DNA from: Syngnathus acus
Lineage: Eukaryota; Chordata; Actinopteri; Syngnathiformes; Syngnathidae
NCBI RefSeq assembly: GCF_901709675.1
Contig: NC_051090.1
Coordinates: forward strand, 2,911,342-2,975,341
Direction of reading: 5' to 3'
Length of the DNA: 64,000 bases
Both the position numbers and the translations under genes were made by a program. Numbering within the stretch: the first letter of the stretch is position 1; each line of letters opens with the position of its first letter. Shown piece by piece: positions 39,001 to 64,000 of the stretch. Under the pieces are notes generated by a model. It had not been told where the DNA came from. It saw only the letters and a program-made list of their open reading frames with translations, and ran no database searches.

Positions 39001-42000
39001 GGACACACAAAACCAACCCCTGTTTGTACGGGTGGGTAGTTGCAGGCCCACAAAGACTCGGCCCAACGTCAAGTGCAAGATCTCAGCATCAGCATCCGGA
39101 GCAAGGTTGCCCAGCTGGAAGAGGAACAGAGAAGGTGGGCAGAGCTACGAGTAACTTTCCATTCCTTATTCCAAACACGACACTGTCATTATTGCTTTGT
39201 AAGTGTGGATTGCACTCATGCTACATTTGAAGCTGCTGGGAGATTTGGAAATGTCCCACTTGTAGCTCACAACGCTCGTGTGAATTTTCAAGCAAAACAA
39301 ACACTCCAAATCTTACCGAGGTCCTCAGCCGTGTTTTTTTGTTAGCGGTCGCCTGGAGGTCTTTGACGTCACACCCTGTCATCTCCAAATTGGATATTTC
39401 CGAAATCCCAGTTGCATCGAATGCGGCGTAAATCCATCACAAACATCATTAGGTAATACAAAGCAGATAGCATTGGCGCATGGAACAGGACGCGCGTGTG
39501 TGACTCGAGCTAAGCTAACGCAGATGTGCTAAGTTGGTGTTGCCGTGTTTCCAGATGCGGCAGCCTGAGCCAAGTCAACTGTGTACTTCGAGAACAGCTG
39601 GAGGAGGCCGACGCCCTCAACCAGGGCCTGGTCGAGAGCCTGCAGAAGGCCCGTCAGGACGGGGAGCTGTGCGATACGCGCCTGCGCCACCAGCAAGAGG
39701 TGAGCAACTTATTATTTTTATAGTATTTTGAATACTGCCCTTGCAGAAAACAGTAGAAATTAAAAAATAGAACAATTGTTGCATTCTTCGAATAGGAGAC
39801 ACGTAGCACCATCTGGTGGCAAAATGTGGAACTCAAAACTTGTGTACAAACTCCAAAATGTCCCCAGGATCACTCAAGGGTTAACTTTAGTTAGGTCAAT
39901 CATAGCCAACGTTCACTCTCGTATGATTTCTTTCGTTGTTTTTTCCTGTGAAAACATTCCAAGTGGCGAGGGGCGGGAGTAAGAGGCCCGCTTTGTTGCC
40001 GTAAATGTCCGACGTGTGTTTATTCAGGGAAATCCAATGACTTGTGTGTGTGCCAGCACACTTCCAGGACAGCGTCTGTTTGGAATCACAATAACATGAG
40101 AGGTGCCATCTCTCGCTAACCTCTCTCCCACTTGCTGCACACACACACACACACATATACGCTCACCCCTTGGCAGGCGTCGTCTTGCCGCCTGAGTCGG
40201 GAGCAGGCTCGCGTCAGAAGCTTGTGGCGCCAGGCCGCTTCCCTGAGGAACTCCTTCACGCAACTCAGGACCTTTGCTGACAGGTGAGTGTGCAGTCAAC
40301 AAAAAGCACACGGAAAATTGTTTTTACTATTTATTTTGTTGTCATCCGGTAATTCACATGACTTCACAAGGAGCAGTACATAAAACAAATATTTTAAGAC
40401 TATTTTTAAACCCCCCGAATTAATAAAAATAAATAAAAATGGAACCTCCAAGAACAGTTTTCCCCCCAAAATGAAGGTTGACTTCGCAGAAAAACTTTTT
40501 TTAATTAGAAAGAAAAATTGGTGGATGCCAAACTGCTAGTATGTGGGGGTCCACTGCAATAGGACGCTGTCCGACATGCGAGGAGAGTGCGTCGCCGTCG
40601 GCCAGCAGCTCCGCGTGGCCTGTCGTCATCTGGAGGCCACGCAGGAGAGCTCCCCCGGTGGCACGGAGGTGTCGGCGCTGGAGCGGCAGCTAAAGGACAA
40701 ACTCCGAGAGGCCATGCAGCTTCAGGGGCGCTGGGATGCCGAGAAAGTGGAACTCAAATCCAGGTACCGAACGCAAAGGAGACCAAAGCCAAACAAGATA
40801 TCCTATTTATTTTGTTATTCTGATGTCTAATTCAGGATCATGGAGCTGACAGATGCATTGACGCACCTCCGCAGCCAAAACAGCGAGAAGGACGCCAGCC
40901 TGGACAGGATGGTGAGATCAAATTTGCTGGTCTCAAAGCTTTGATGGTTGAGCAGCTGCCGTCTGGAAAATGTCAGGCTTAAGTTTACAGTTTGTTTGAC
41001 CTGCATGGTCTCCCGCTTAGGAGACGAGCAGAAGCGAGGACAAAGGAGAACTGGAAGTCCTCCAGGCCGAGAATCAAACCCTTCAGAAAGTACTCCATGA
41101 GGTCCACCAGGTCAGAAGAAAAAGTGTTCAATGTGTACAAATAGTCTAACAATGTCCACATGGGTCCCCAGCTAGTGTCCAGAGAGGTTGATGGTGGAGG
41201 TCTTCTTGATTTTTCTCCACGGAAGATCGCAACCCTGAAGGCTGTGCAGGCTGCCCTCGACAAGCACAAGCAACAAACTCAAGTCTGCTTCCCTTTTTCT
41301 GGTGCCCTCTATCGCAAATAGTTCTCTTGAAATGATACCCAATCTTCCAGGACCTCCGTGTTCGCCTGGAGGCCTCTCTGAACGAGGCGAACTCGCTGCG
41401 TACTCGACTGCAGCAGAGCCACTCGGCCAGGACGGAGCTGGAGGTGAGGATCCAGGAAGTCGCAAAGGAAAGTCAAGAGGTCCAAAAGGCTTTGGAGGAA
41501 ACTGTGCAGGAGAAGGATAGATACCGTTCCTCGCTGGACGATGTCTCCAGGTATCAGTCATCACGACAAAGATAAGGAGTCACATGGACTATAAGGACTG
41601 AGAACATAGAAGAACTAAAAAAAAAAAAAAAAACAGATCGGATCAAACCAACGTTTTTATTCTGTAAACCCGTCGTCTTTGTGTACCCAGAGAGAAGTGC
41701 CATGTGGAGCAGCTCTTAGCAGAAACCCGAAAGGAGTGCAACACCCAGCGGGGCGAGTTGGAGGCCCTGCGACGGCAGCGGAGAGATGTTGAGCTGCAGT
41801 TGGGACGGCTACGTTCCAACGTCCAGAGAAGGTGCGACGCACACACACAGATCATTACATACCTAATAGGCCTTTATTTGCAGGATGGGTTTGAAATTAA
41901 ATAGACGTTTTTCGGGGGATCCGAGAGGGATCCAGCTCAGTTCCTCTGGATGGCGGCCTTTGGCGCTCCATCTTTCAAAGGCCAGATGGATTATTGCTCG

Positions 42001-45000
42001 GGGGTGCTGTTTCCCCCCTTGTTGTGCAATGACGCAACGGCGTGAGAAAATGTGCTTACGTTCCAGCGAGCAGAGCCTGGAGGAGCTGGAGGGGAAGCAC
42101 TCGGACGTCCGACGGGAGTTGGTGGCGGCGAGGGAGGCGTTGAGCCAGTCTGGCTTGGAGAAGGAGGTTCTGGAGGAGGACAAGGCTAGCCTGGCTCTGG
42201 CTCTCAGCAAGGTTGGACCACCGCCACCTGGTCCGTATCTTTTTTTCTGACCGCCGTGACGCATCGTTACACAGGCGGAGTGTCGCGGCGTGGAGCAGGA
42301 AGCGCTGTTGGCCAAGCTGCGGCACCAGGAAGCCGGATTGAAGGACTCCTTGGCCAAGATGGCGGCTCTGAGTGAGGGCCTGGCCAAGGACAAGGTGGAG
42401 CTCAACCGATTGCTCCTGCAGGTTAGCAGTCATCTCAACGAAGAGAGTGCTTTTCAGGACCCTTCATTTTTGTCACCTATTGCGTCACTCCGTTTCAGGC
42501 GGAAGCTGAGAAGGCGGAGCTCGGCGACCGCCATCGGGAGGCGGAAGCTGAGCGGGCGTTGGCTCGGGAGGAGGTGGCCCAGCTACAACGGGAGACGACA
42601 GACACTCTGATGGAGAAGGAAGCCCTGGAGAGCTCGCAGCGCCACCTATGGGACCTGCGGCGCAAGACGGAAGAGGACCTGGAGCGACTGCAGAAGGAAA
42701 ACGCTCGCAACCTGCAGCAGCGGTCGCAGGTAAGGGCTGAAGATCGGAAAAGATGCTGGAAATCTTTGGTTTGGAGCGGCCATTTTAGGATTACGCCACA
42801 ATTTGAAAAATTCAGCCTCGAGTTAGACAGGTGATAAAATGAATGTCATATTTTTGTCAAGAATCTAAGCTACCGCAGATATGAAGGCCAGTATATAACT
42901 TTTAGTATCATTACTGTCTCCTTAAAACTGATATTTTCTTCGGCCTAAAGTGCTATTAATAGTTTTTTATGTGTCAGCGGGGAGAAAGAATAATGCACAA
43001 ATGCGAGGAAGATAAATGGAGGTTCAGAGTGCTTTTTTTAACTTGAGAGCCTCGTAAATTTGCGCCGCCAAAGTCTTCTCATTCTTTGCTCTCTGAAGAA
43101 TGACAAGAATCCTTTCCTGCTTTATTATGGCTTGAGCAGGACCTCCGCGTTTGAGCTCAGGTAGTTTTTAACAAACCAAACAAATGGACAAATTCCGTCC
43201 AAACACTTTGAGATAAGCGAGCTGTGAAAATAAATGCGAAAAAGCTTGGGTGTCATCCAGGCTGAGCCGGGAGACGTGCTGCGCTAATATTTAGTTTGAC
43301 TTCAATTTAGCCTGGATGGAAATCAAATTACGCTGATTATTGCTTTTTTAAACCTTCCGCCGCGCTGGAAAAAAATATAAACACGAGAGGGTGCTGAGGT
43401 ACGCGTTATGAACTCAGCCATTGCGGCACTTTTTCCCCCTCTGTTTTTTCTCATGGATTTATTCATGTATCCCAACCTAAAGGTTCTTGGACGTATGAGT
43501 TTTTTTTTGGGGTCCTGGATCTACATTTCACCATCTCTACGTCAATTAGGCCGAAAGTCAGCAAGTACTTTGTTATATGTGTTGTAGGTGAGCAGACAGG
43601 TGCAGAGCACATCGGAGGAGCTTTGCGAGAGCAGGAGGCAGCTGGACGAGCAGGAGAAGGTTCTGGAGAAAGTTACCGCAGACAGAGACGGTCTGGCCAA
43701 AGACAAGGCCGCCCTGGAGGTCCGACTCTGCTCGGCCGAGCGCAAAAGCTGCGACCTTGCCCGGGAGCTGCTGGCACTCAGGTATGAAGGCAACAATAAA
43801 TATTGAGTTGAGTTAGAACGTGGCTTCTGACCACACTTGAACTTGCAGAGCTGAGAAGCAGTCCTCGGAGACCAGCGTGTTCCAGAGCCAGGAGCTGGCC
43901 TCGTCCCTGGAGGTCGAGCGTAGCCGCGTGGAGGCCGAGAATTGCAGATTGCTGTCGGCTAATGAAGCCTTGACACGTGTGTAGATCCCCCCCCCCAACA
44001 TTTTTCTCATTTTGTCCTTATCCGTGAGAATGTATCTGATTACCACCACGTTCACATGCAGGTGATGTTGCCCGAGTGCGTTTGGATGCGGAGCGTGAGC
44101 TTGCTCAGGTCGCGCAGGAGCGCAGCGACCTAGAAGAGAAGCTGGTCCAAGCGGAGCGGAAGACCCTGCAGAGCCTGAAGAACAGCGACGAGCTTCACCG
44201 AGAGCAGCTGGAAGATGCAAGCAGACAGCAGGTTTGACCTTGATGAAACTGATGCTGCGGTAGGATGAAGATGAGCCGTCACAGATGCTCATCTACCGTA
44301 CAGGAGCAGAAGCTTACAGAGTTGATGAGGCAGCTGGAGCAGCTGCGCTCACTCAACCAACAACTGGCAGAGCGCAGTCGGGACGAGGTGCAAAAAGCCA
44401 AGGAGGAGATGCTCAGAGTCCAGCAGGACTGCAAGAGGAGCATTATGAAGGCCCACAACGAGAATCAGCAGGTAAGCAGAACCAAAGAGAGTTTCGTCGG
44501 AGGGCTCGTCCGGGATTTGAACCCGGGACCTCTCGCACCCAAAGCGAGAATCATACCCCTAGACCAACGAGCCACATGAGGTCATTGAGGTCCTGCCGTA
44601 CCCAAAGCCAAATTGTGTGTCTATGGTCAGGCTTTGTCCCAGAAAGACACGGAGAAGACATCCCTGGTGGAGGAACTTGCTATCCTCCAACAAGATCTAA
44701 AATCGGTAACCAGTCATCTGGAGCTTACGCGGAAGGAAGCGTTCTTTGCACAGGAGCAGGACAAGGTCACCATCACCAACCTTCCATCCCTCCATTTGAG
44801 AAGCTTTTCCTCCATTTAACGTGTACACCTTTTCTTCCAGAATGAAATCTCCGTCCTGCGGCGCGAGACACTTCAGCTGCGTGCCGACTTGGAGGCGTGG
44901 CTTCATTCGCACGAGGCCGCCGAGCAGAGTGGACGCGAGAAGCTGCGTGAGCTGAGCCAACAGCAGCAGGCAGCCCAGCAGCAGGTCAGGAAATTCTCTT

Positions 45001-48000
45001 GATCTGTCTGGATGCGCAGCATTCAGTAAAGACCTCTTTATTATATATTCTACCATTGTTTTTTCTTGACAAAAATGTTCCCGTACCCGTGATTTTTTTA
45101 TTTTTTTTTTCTACATCGAATCATAGTTCAAAAGAAAATAGTTCTTCCTTCTTTTACGTGTGACAGAGCATGAGAAGCTGGACGGTATCAGAGGGTTGGT
45201 GGGATCGCGGGTCCCTGGTACCGTATTATGAAATCAAAGTTTGCGTTAACCCCTTGTGTAAATAAGCCAGCAGTGAAGGGGGGGGCCGGCCGGGTGTTTA
45301 TTTTCTCCCCCTTGTAACAGCAAAAGGCTGGCTCCAGCGGGACCCTCAACCCCACTCCCACCTCTCCCCCCTTCTCTCGCACATATAACACTACACTGCC
45401 CCATCTCATCCTGTAGAAGAGGGGGGGTGGAGAAAAAAAATTAGAAGCTGAGAGCGCCGATGAACGGACCCTCACACCCTCGGCCCTCGAGGGCGTGTGA
45501 TACATTTCTGCCGGTTGGACGAACCTCTTCAGGGCAGGACCTTCATCACACACGAGACGTTTGTGGGCTCGGGGAGACTTTTCTGTTTAATGGCGAGGCG
45601 TCCAACATGGCTGCCAAGCTCCGCCCACGAGCAATGACAAAAACGCCAACAAGTTCTCAGTCAAATGTCCGATTTTATGTTTTTTTTTTTCAGACCGGCT
45701 TTTTTAGGCGTACTGCTACTAATGATTTATATTAATGTCGCTAAGTGACTTTGGGGGAGCTGCATTTTTCCAATGTCCCTCATAAAGGCTAATTGGTGGG
45801 ATCAGCTTGTTATTCCTCAGATGCGTTTATGAAAGAATCATCCTGTGTGGCCTCCTCATCCTCCCCCACACGTCCCGAAGTTCAGGGGGGTGCGCTGCTG
45901 TTTATCACGCAGCTCTGCGGATTCTTGACACTGTGAGCTCAGCGAGGAGACGCAAGCTGGCCGTGTGCCCAAATGGCTCTTAGCCCCGGCCCTGATAAGC
46001 CCCCATCCTCCCTCGAGGAAAATATAAATATAAAAAAATATATACTAATATAGGTCATGTGCTCACTCTGCTCTGTTTACATGAGCTCATTCACCCATTT
46101 GGACTTGAACTCAACTTCTTGTGACTTTTGTTTTTTTATCGCCAGTCTCATCTTTTTCCTCTAGTAGCTGCTTCAACATTTTTGGACTTCTTCCACTAAA
46201 TTAAGCAATAAACAGTGGAAGGTAATTTTCTCCCGTAGGGACGAATGAAAATTGAATCCAGTTTTTCTCCTCTAAATTTATTATCGGTTCTGACAATATT
46301 TAGAAATGAAGACGAAAGAGTTTGATATGCTGAGTCGGGTTTAATTGTGAGAAACAATGTTGTCTACTTGATGCGTTTATAATGTTCTCCATCCATCACG
46401 CATAAGGTGGAGGCTCTTCAAGCTCAGCTGCAGCACACCGAGGAGCAACTGGCCGAAGCCCGACAGTCCCTCCAGGAGAGCTCTCAGGGTTGGGAGAAGC
46501 AGCGCAAGGAGGCCCTCAACCTGCGGCGATTACTGGAGGACGAAACCAGTGAGAAGGAAGCAATTCACACCTCCAACCAGGAGCTCAGAGCTTCCATCAA
46601 GCGGGCGGAGAGCGACAACAGCAGGTAAAGTTTTAAAGAAGGGCTCGTCCGGGATTTGAACCCGGGACCTCTCGCACCCGAAGCGAGAATCATACCCCTA
46701 GACCAACGAGCCACACTATAATTTCACTGACGACCATTCTTTTGGTCACATGTTCCCTTGGCCATCAGCTTGAGGCGAGCGTTGGAGGGGTGTGAGCAGC
46801 AGTTGTCCGTCTTGGAAGAGCGCAGCGCCGCCGTGCAGCAGGAGGCGTCCACCTTGAGGAGCAGCATGCGAGAGATCGAGAAGTCACGGCTGCAGGCGCG
46901 CCGACGGAATCAGGAGCTGCGCAGACAGGTTGGAAAATTAGATATGAAGTGAAATATACCAGAAGTTAGTCGAAGAAAATAAATCACGTTGGTCTCAGCT
47001 GAAGGTCCTGGAAGGTGAGAAGCAGCGTCAGGAGCAAGAGCTGAAGCAGCTGCAGGCGCAACTGTGTCAGGAGGAGCAGCAGCGGGAGGAGGCGCGACGC
47101 CAGGCGTTCGGTCTCAAGCAGAAAGTGTTGGAGTCCGAGGCAGCCAGAGATGCAGCCACCAATCAGGTCATGCTCACCTTTGACCTTTGACCCAGGGTGG
47201 ATGAGATGTCTTAAATGTTAAACACAAGTCAACTTTGCATCTCTCTTCTACTTGAGCAGGCGTCATCCCTGCAGAGACGCGTATTGGAACTGGAGGAGGC
47301 GGAGCGTCAGGCCTCGGAGCTCCTGCAGGTCCAGCAAGCCCGGCAGCGGCTGGCCGACCAGAAGCGTCGCGACCAGGCCGCCCGGCTGCAGCGAAGCCTG
47401 GAGGACGCCGCCCTCCAAACCGGAGAGGCGAGCGCCCGGCTGGACGGCGCCGAGGCCGCCGCCCTGGATCTGGAGCGTCGCTTGGCGGTGAGCGAGAGCC
47501 GGCGGCGCGAGCTTGAGCGCAAAGTGTCGGCGGTGGGCTCGGCGCTGCGCCGTCTCCGCCTGACATCTCCCAGGAGGAGGCTTCCTCTTCAAGGTTTGTC
47601 TTGTTGCTTGTTAGTTTACATGCGGCTGTCAAGAGGTTTACACAGGCTCGCCGCAGGCTCGGCGGGAGACGGCTTGACCAGCATCTCCACTTCCTGTGCT
47701 GATGATGAGGAACTGGACTTGGACTTCATCCAGGACAGCCTGCAGGACTTCCAGAGGGAACTCAGGGACACACAGAGAGAAAGAGTATGTCTGTAAAACC
47801 TGACACAGGGACTTATTATTTAGAGAGACATTATTATTGTAAGCCTCTGACACTTTATAAAGTTGAGTCAAGGCACCACTGGCCTTACACAAGGTCTCTT
47901 TGTTGTATTTAGGATGAGTCCAAGGCTCAGCTGGTCATGCTCAGCGAGCAGGTGTCAACACTCCAGGACAAATCAGCCGGCGAGGTGACCAAACTGCACA

Positions 48001-49976
48001 AGTCCCTGAAGCAGTTCAAAGACGGTAAGGGGAGGTGAAGGACGCACAAGAGCGACAAAATTCAACTATTATTATTTGCAGAACATCGGGAGATGCAGGA
48101 GCGACTGCGTGAATCGCAGACCTCGTTTTTCCTTCACCGGGAAGCCGAGAGAGACAAGGCGGGCCTGGAGGAGGAGGAGGTGACTCAGCTGCGGTCCGCT
48201 CTGCTCACTCTCCAAGTTGAGTCCAATTCACTCAAGGTGTGTGACTTCCTAACCAGATGTTTGACAAAAATGCCATTAAATAATACCAAGTGCCAACTAC
48301 TACTGAGTTACTTGATCTTGTGGTACCAGTTGCCCATCCCTGCTCTCGACTGACACTTTGATTATTCTGCCCAAGGATAAGCTGGATGGCTCCCAGGCTA
48401 ACGCACACGCGGAACACGAGAGACTAAACGAGGCCTTGGAGGAGGCCCGAAGGAGCAATGTCCGGCTGGAACTCGCTCAAGGTTCCCTGGAGGCCGAGCT
48501 GCAGTGTGCCCGCCAAAGAGCATCTGAGTTGGAGGCGGAGACGACGGCGTTACGGGAGAGGCTGACCAAGGCGTCGAAGAAACTCGTCGAGAGCGAGGCG
48601 GCGCTGAGAGCCGGCGAGGAGCGTCAGAGCGCGGCTGATCGGCGACAGGGACAGCTGGGCGAGCAGGTGATCGCCGAGCTGAACAAGCAGCGCAGCAGCC
48701 AGGGGGCGCTGCAGGAGAACCTGAAGCAGCTGCACAGAGCTCTGACTGACAGCGAGACGGAACGACAACTCCTGCAGGTCTTCCGTTGTTTGTCTCTTCC
48801 ATATAATGATTCATTTGTCACATTCTTGCGCATAGACTCGGGTCCGCTTGACGCTCACCCGACCGGTGTGAGCTTTGATCCCAACATCTCGCCATGTGAA
48901 ATCACAGGACCGTCTCAACGAAAGCCGAGACGCCCTGGCGGAGAGCAAGAAGCTGAACCGCTCTCTGATGGAACGCAGTCAGACACTTAAAAGGGAACAA
49001 GAGGACTTGGAGCAGAGGAACCGTGAGCTGGACAAACAAAAGATCAGCCTGCAGCAGGTTAGCGCACCAGACACTTTATTAGGTACGATGGTACTTCACG
49101 TTGCATATCCGAGTGAGCTTTCACTCCTCGCAGAGTCTGAAGGTGCAACAGGGGGCGCAGCAGGCGACGCGGGAGAAGGCTGAGCAGCTGGAGAGCAAGG
49201 CGACAAATCTGGAAAGCAAGGTGACGAACCTACAGGCGGCGCTGCAGCAGCTACGGCGGGAAAAAGCCGACATGGAGAAAGCCATGGCGCGGCTGGGAAA
49301 AGACAAAGGTGCTCTCAGGAAGTCGTTGGAGAAGGTGAGATAAGACAAAATCCAACAGCAGCACTGCATTATTAGTTTCCTCCTCACGTGTGTGTTGATG
49401 TGCGGTTAGGCAGAGACAAACAGGCGGAGGACGGAGGAGGGGATCACCAGGGAGACGCAAGAGGCGCTCGTCTGCCTCGAACGACAGCTGGTGGAGAGGC
49501 AGGACCAGGTGACTGCCCTGAAGGTCAGCACCTCTTTGGAAGTTGTGCGTATGATGTGGTATGCTTCGGATCACCAATTTTGTATCGTAGTCGCAGATAG
49601 GTCAGCTGGAGCAGGCTCAGGCACAGCGCCTCCTGGAGGTGACGGCGCGCCACCACCAGGAGATGGAAACGGCCACAGAGCGGTCGCGCCAGGCCCAGCT
49701 GCAGGCTCAGCAGGCGCTGGAGAGCCGTGAGAAGGCCCATCGCCAGAGGGTCAGGTGTCTGGAGGATCAGGTACGTGTGACTGCAGAGTTAGGAAAAGCC
49801 TACTAGAACATCTCAACTCGATTTGGTGGGCGTTGACGGTTTTGAAGTCCTCAATCAGCGAAGATACATCTGGTGCACAGGTGTCCACGCTCAAGGAGCA
49901 GCTGGACGAGGAGACACGAAGGCGACAGGCCTGCGTCCACAAGATGCTGCGGCCGGGCGTGCACTCAAGTATGTAG
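36071..49976 (+). CDS. crocc2: Rootletin-family coiled-coil protein (CROCC2-like)
   Basis: Rootletins form the striated rootlet that anchors cilia below the basal body. Exons: 36071-36130, 36991-37114, 37198-37295, 38549-38710, 38892-38975, 39046-39134, 39555-39699, 40177-40283, 40563-40763, 40836-40911, 41021-41110, 41172-41282, 41351-41550, 41691-41831, 42067-42211, 42275-42421, 42499-42729, 43588-43781, 43849-43976, 44062-44231, 44304-44471, 44631-44765, 44841-44984, 46407-46624, 46769-46928, 46999-47166, 47260-47593, 47657-47784, 47913-48024, 48082-48236, 48376-48777, 48908-49057, 49134-49334, 49410-49523, 49591-49770, 49881-49976. They join in frame into 1,855 residues, almost all Glu/Gln/Arg/Leu-rich heptad coiled coil. 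The N-terminus LDLVIQKLEESLL and the internal GGGLLDFSPRKIATLKAVQ mark a rootletin. CROCC2 is preferred to CROCC because sned1 follows, as in human. Confidence 0.92.
36400..36430. promoter_or_regulatory. Palindrome plus ETS-type site in crocc2 intron 1
   Basis: The sequence CAGCGGAA-ATATA-TTCCGCTG (36400-36420) has eight-base inverted arms and is followed at once by ACTTCCGGTT, a strong ETS/GABPA site, then a small CpG-rich patch. Downstream is a possible donor (aatattg/gtgagc at 36665). It could be an alternative promoter with a noncoding first exon. Confidence 0.4.
37296..38548 (+). other. crocc2: crocc2 intron 3 with a long open frame
   Basis: A 1,253-bp intron. A + strand frame is open from 37898 to 38500 (200 codons starting MAAAALKLCTPGRQMWRMRP), the longest open frame outside recognised exons. 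I do not recognise the protein; its second half becomes Ser/Thr/Asn-rich and looks like translated noncoding DNA. Confidence 0.4.
40139..40155. repeat. (CA)n microsatellite
   Basis: About eight CA units, 20 bases before the acceptor of the crocc2 exon at 40177. Confidence 0.95.
42730..43587 (+). other. crocc2: crocc2 intron 17
   Basis: 858 bp without any exon or repeat that I can identify. Confidence 0.6.
44502..44573 (-). tRNA. tRNA-Pro (anticodon TGG)
   Basis: On the - strand, 72 bases fold as a full cloverleaf: acceptor stem GGCTCGT pairing with ACGAGCC, A-box TGGTCTAGGGGTATGA, anticodon stem-loop CTCGC-TTTGGGT-GCGAG (anticodon TGG) and B-box GGTTCAAATCC. There is no intron and no encoded CCA. 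It lies in the crocc2 intron between 44471 and 44631, antisense to the gene, and should be made by RNA polymerase III from its internal promoter. Poly-T downstream is weak (a TTT run only). Confidence 0.96.
44985..46406 (+). other. crocc2: crocc2 intron 23
   Basis: The longest crocc2 intron (1,422 bp). It contains G-rich runs at about 45275 and 45420 and AT-rich DNA near 46020. I see no exon or gene in it. Confidence 0.6.
46641..46712 (-). tRNA. tRNA-Pro (anticodon CGG)
   Basis: The same 72-base cloverleaf as the tRNA at 44502-44573, identical except for one base: anticodon loop TTCGGGT in place of TTTGGGT, giving anticodon CGG. It lies antisense in the crocc2 intron between 46624 and 46769, 2.1 kb from the other copy. 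The 3' flank reads TTCTTT on the - strand, a weak polymerase III terminator. Confidence 0.96.
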
Positions 49977-50490
49977 CCACCGTCACACGCGTGACAACAA
50001 CAACCACGACGGGGCGTTTGTTTACGACGGAGCGGACGGGACGAACTGTTCGACTCCTCTGGGTGACAAATATTATCGCTTGCAGGCTATCAATATTATC
50101 ACTCACAAAAAAGATTGGGAGGATTAGTTTCAAAAGGTATATTGATAGTTATTAGTTAAAAGATATAGTTAGTTGCTATTGATGACAACACGGTGCTAAT
50201 TTTGACTTTTGTTTGAAGTCAGATTTTCTCGACACGTTAACGTTGTTCTTTGTGTGGCTTTTTTGTTTGTATTTTGTCAAGGGGGGGGGCGCTTTGAGTT
50301 ATGTTGGGGAGGGACTCCGAGCGGGACAGAAGTGTCTTTCATTACACGCTGACCATTAAATAAAAAAAAAAAAGAAGTGGATTTAGTGTTGCGGTGGCTG
50401 TGAGAGGATGAACTGCTGACAAACCACAAAAGCGTGTGTGTGCGGGCGTTTCATGAGAACGCCTCCTTGTGCGCTCTCTCCTGAGCGGCC
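49977..50490 (+). other. crocc2: crocc2 3' UTR and spacer
   Basis: AT-rich 3' UTR with a polyadenylation signal (AATAAA at about 50359-50364, followed by an A-run). From about 50420 the sequence turns GC-rich toward the sned1 promoter. Confidence 0.6.
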
Positions 50491-50499
50491 GGACCGGGC

Positions 50500-50590
50500 T
50501 GCAAGCGGCGCTTTGATTTCCATAGCCCCGCCCCCGGCAGCGCTCCGGTTACCCGCCCCCCGCGTCGCCATTGGCTGGTACCGGCTAATT
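50500..50590 (+). promoter_or_regulatory. sned1: sned1 promoter (putative)
   Basis: A CpG-rich block with a GC box (gccccgcccc, about 50525), a second GC-rich box (acccgcccccc, about 50551) and an inverted CCAAT box (attgg, 50570-50574), 390-460 bases before the sned1 start codon. No TATA box is obvious. Confidence 0.5.
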
Positions 50591-50858
50591 ATGCAAGGTG
50601 GTCTATCCCCGCTGGTGGGGGGGGGGGGGTGTGGCCAAATTGTGAAAGAAGTCCTTTAGCAGGCTTAGAATAGAGTGCTTTATTGAGGATATCTCACAGG
50701 CTCAGTCATCAGGGGACCCCCTTAAAAAAAAAAAAAAAAAATTGCAAGATTGTTTACCTAACAAAACTAAACATCAGCTCCAGCTCCGGCTGCTGCTCGT
50801 TCATTCCCAGAGCAGAATGCAAGGAATCCCCAGTATTCCTCACACGCCGCGGAGCTGA

Positions 50859-63582
<12,724 letters not shown>

Positions 63583-64000
63583 GTAAGCAAAGTAAAACAC
63601 AGTGCGGATTTAAAACTGCATTTTTTTAAAAACTTTCAGCTATGTAGTATTTTGTAGTATACATATATCGATGTAGTTTTGGCCATTTCAGTATTTCCAC
63701 CCATTTTAGCTTTTCTACATCTGCGTGTTTGTGTGACGTTTGTTTACGTTAAGGAGGTCCCCCCCCAAAAAAATCTCTCGCTTAAGTCGTTCCATGTGTG
63801 TCTCTAGATTAGGCAAAAGGATCTCTTGGGTTGTTTTTTTGACATGTCAAGATGTGTTGTTATGCTTTGCTAATTGAATTATGCTGCCGATGACATCATC
63901 AACTCCAAAATGGTGACTACGGTGTGTTCCAGAGCTCCTCAATTCAAGTTACTGTAAATTTGTGAAGCTTTTATTATTTTTTTTTTTCATTATATTTTTG
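63583..64000 (+). other. sned1: sned1 intron, cut by the window end
   Basis: Starts with the donor gtaagc after the exon ending ...IRHRP. No acceptor and coding continuation are visible before the window ends, so the last sned1 exon or exons lie downstream. Confidence 0.8.

Noticed and set aside
44502-46712. Reading the two tRNA-like sequences as tRNA-derived SINEs
   Set aside because: Both are full-length, mutation-free cloverleaves ending at the acceptor stem, without SINE body, tail or target-site duplication.
36071-49976. Calling the coiled-coil gene crocc (rootletin) or myosin
   Set aside because: No motor or head domain is present; the N-terminal motif is rootletin-like and the sned1 neighbour fits CROCC2.

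Overview
The window is vertebrate genomic DNA, almost certainly from a ray-finned (teleost) fish with a compact genome. Every gene is split into many short exons with GT-AG borders, many introns are only 60-100 bp, and the proteins match vertebrate families along their whole length. There are no operons, phage parts or CRISPR arrays. The species cannot be named from the sequence.

Six protein genes lie head to tail, all on the + strand: kif1a (coding 2241-18762), scly (22204-24806), espnl (25160-31914), klhl30 (32926-35216), crocc2 (36071-49976) and sned1 (from 50961, cut by the window end, last exon seen ends at 63582). I joined exons by hand from splice sites, codon phase and family similarity. 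The models of kif1a (1,782 codons with every confident exon), scly (430), klhl30 (601) and crocc2 (1,855) stay in frame from ATG to stop. espnl lacks a short middle part that I could not place in 26572-29729. Two tRNA-Pro genes on the - strand sit in crocc2 introns.

Region by region: 1-2240 is kif1a upstream/5'UTR DNA. 2241-18762 is the kinesin-3 motor gene with probable alternative exons. 18763-22203 holds a long kif1a 3' UTR with a degenerate repeat, then the scly promoter. 22204-32400 holds scly and espnl, with four CTCF-type motifs in one orientation. 32480-35820 is klhl30. 35900-50370 is crocc2, preceded by two X-box motifs. 50500-64000 is sned1, with a 3.9-kb first intron that holds a minisatellite.

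The genes share no pathway: axonal transport (kif1a), selenium recycling (scly), stereocilia (espnl), probable ubiquitin-ligase adaptor (klhl30), ciliary rootlet (crocc2) and extracellular matrix (sned1). What links them is position: all six belong to human 2q37.3, but as I recall the human order, scly-espnl-klhl30 lies Mb away from KIF1A-CROCC2-SNED1, whereas here it sits between kif1a and crocc2. I see no wholly new system. The best leads are the paired X-boxes, an in-frame 69-codon candidate cassette exon in kif1a, the tRNA-Pro pair differing only at the wobble base, the same-orientation CTCF motifs, and a shared short repeat in three klhl30 introns.
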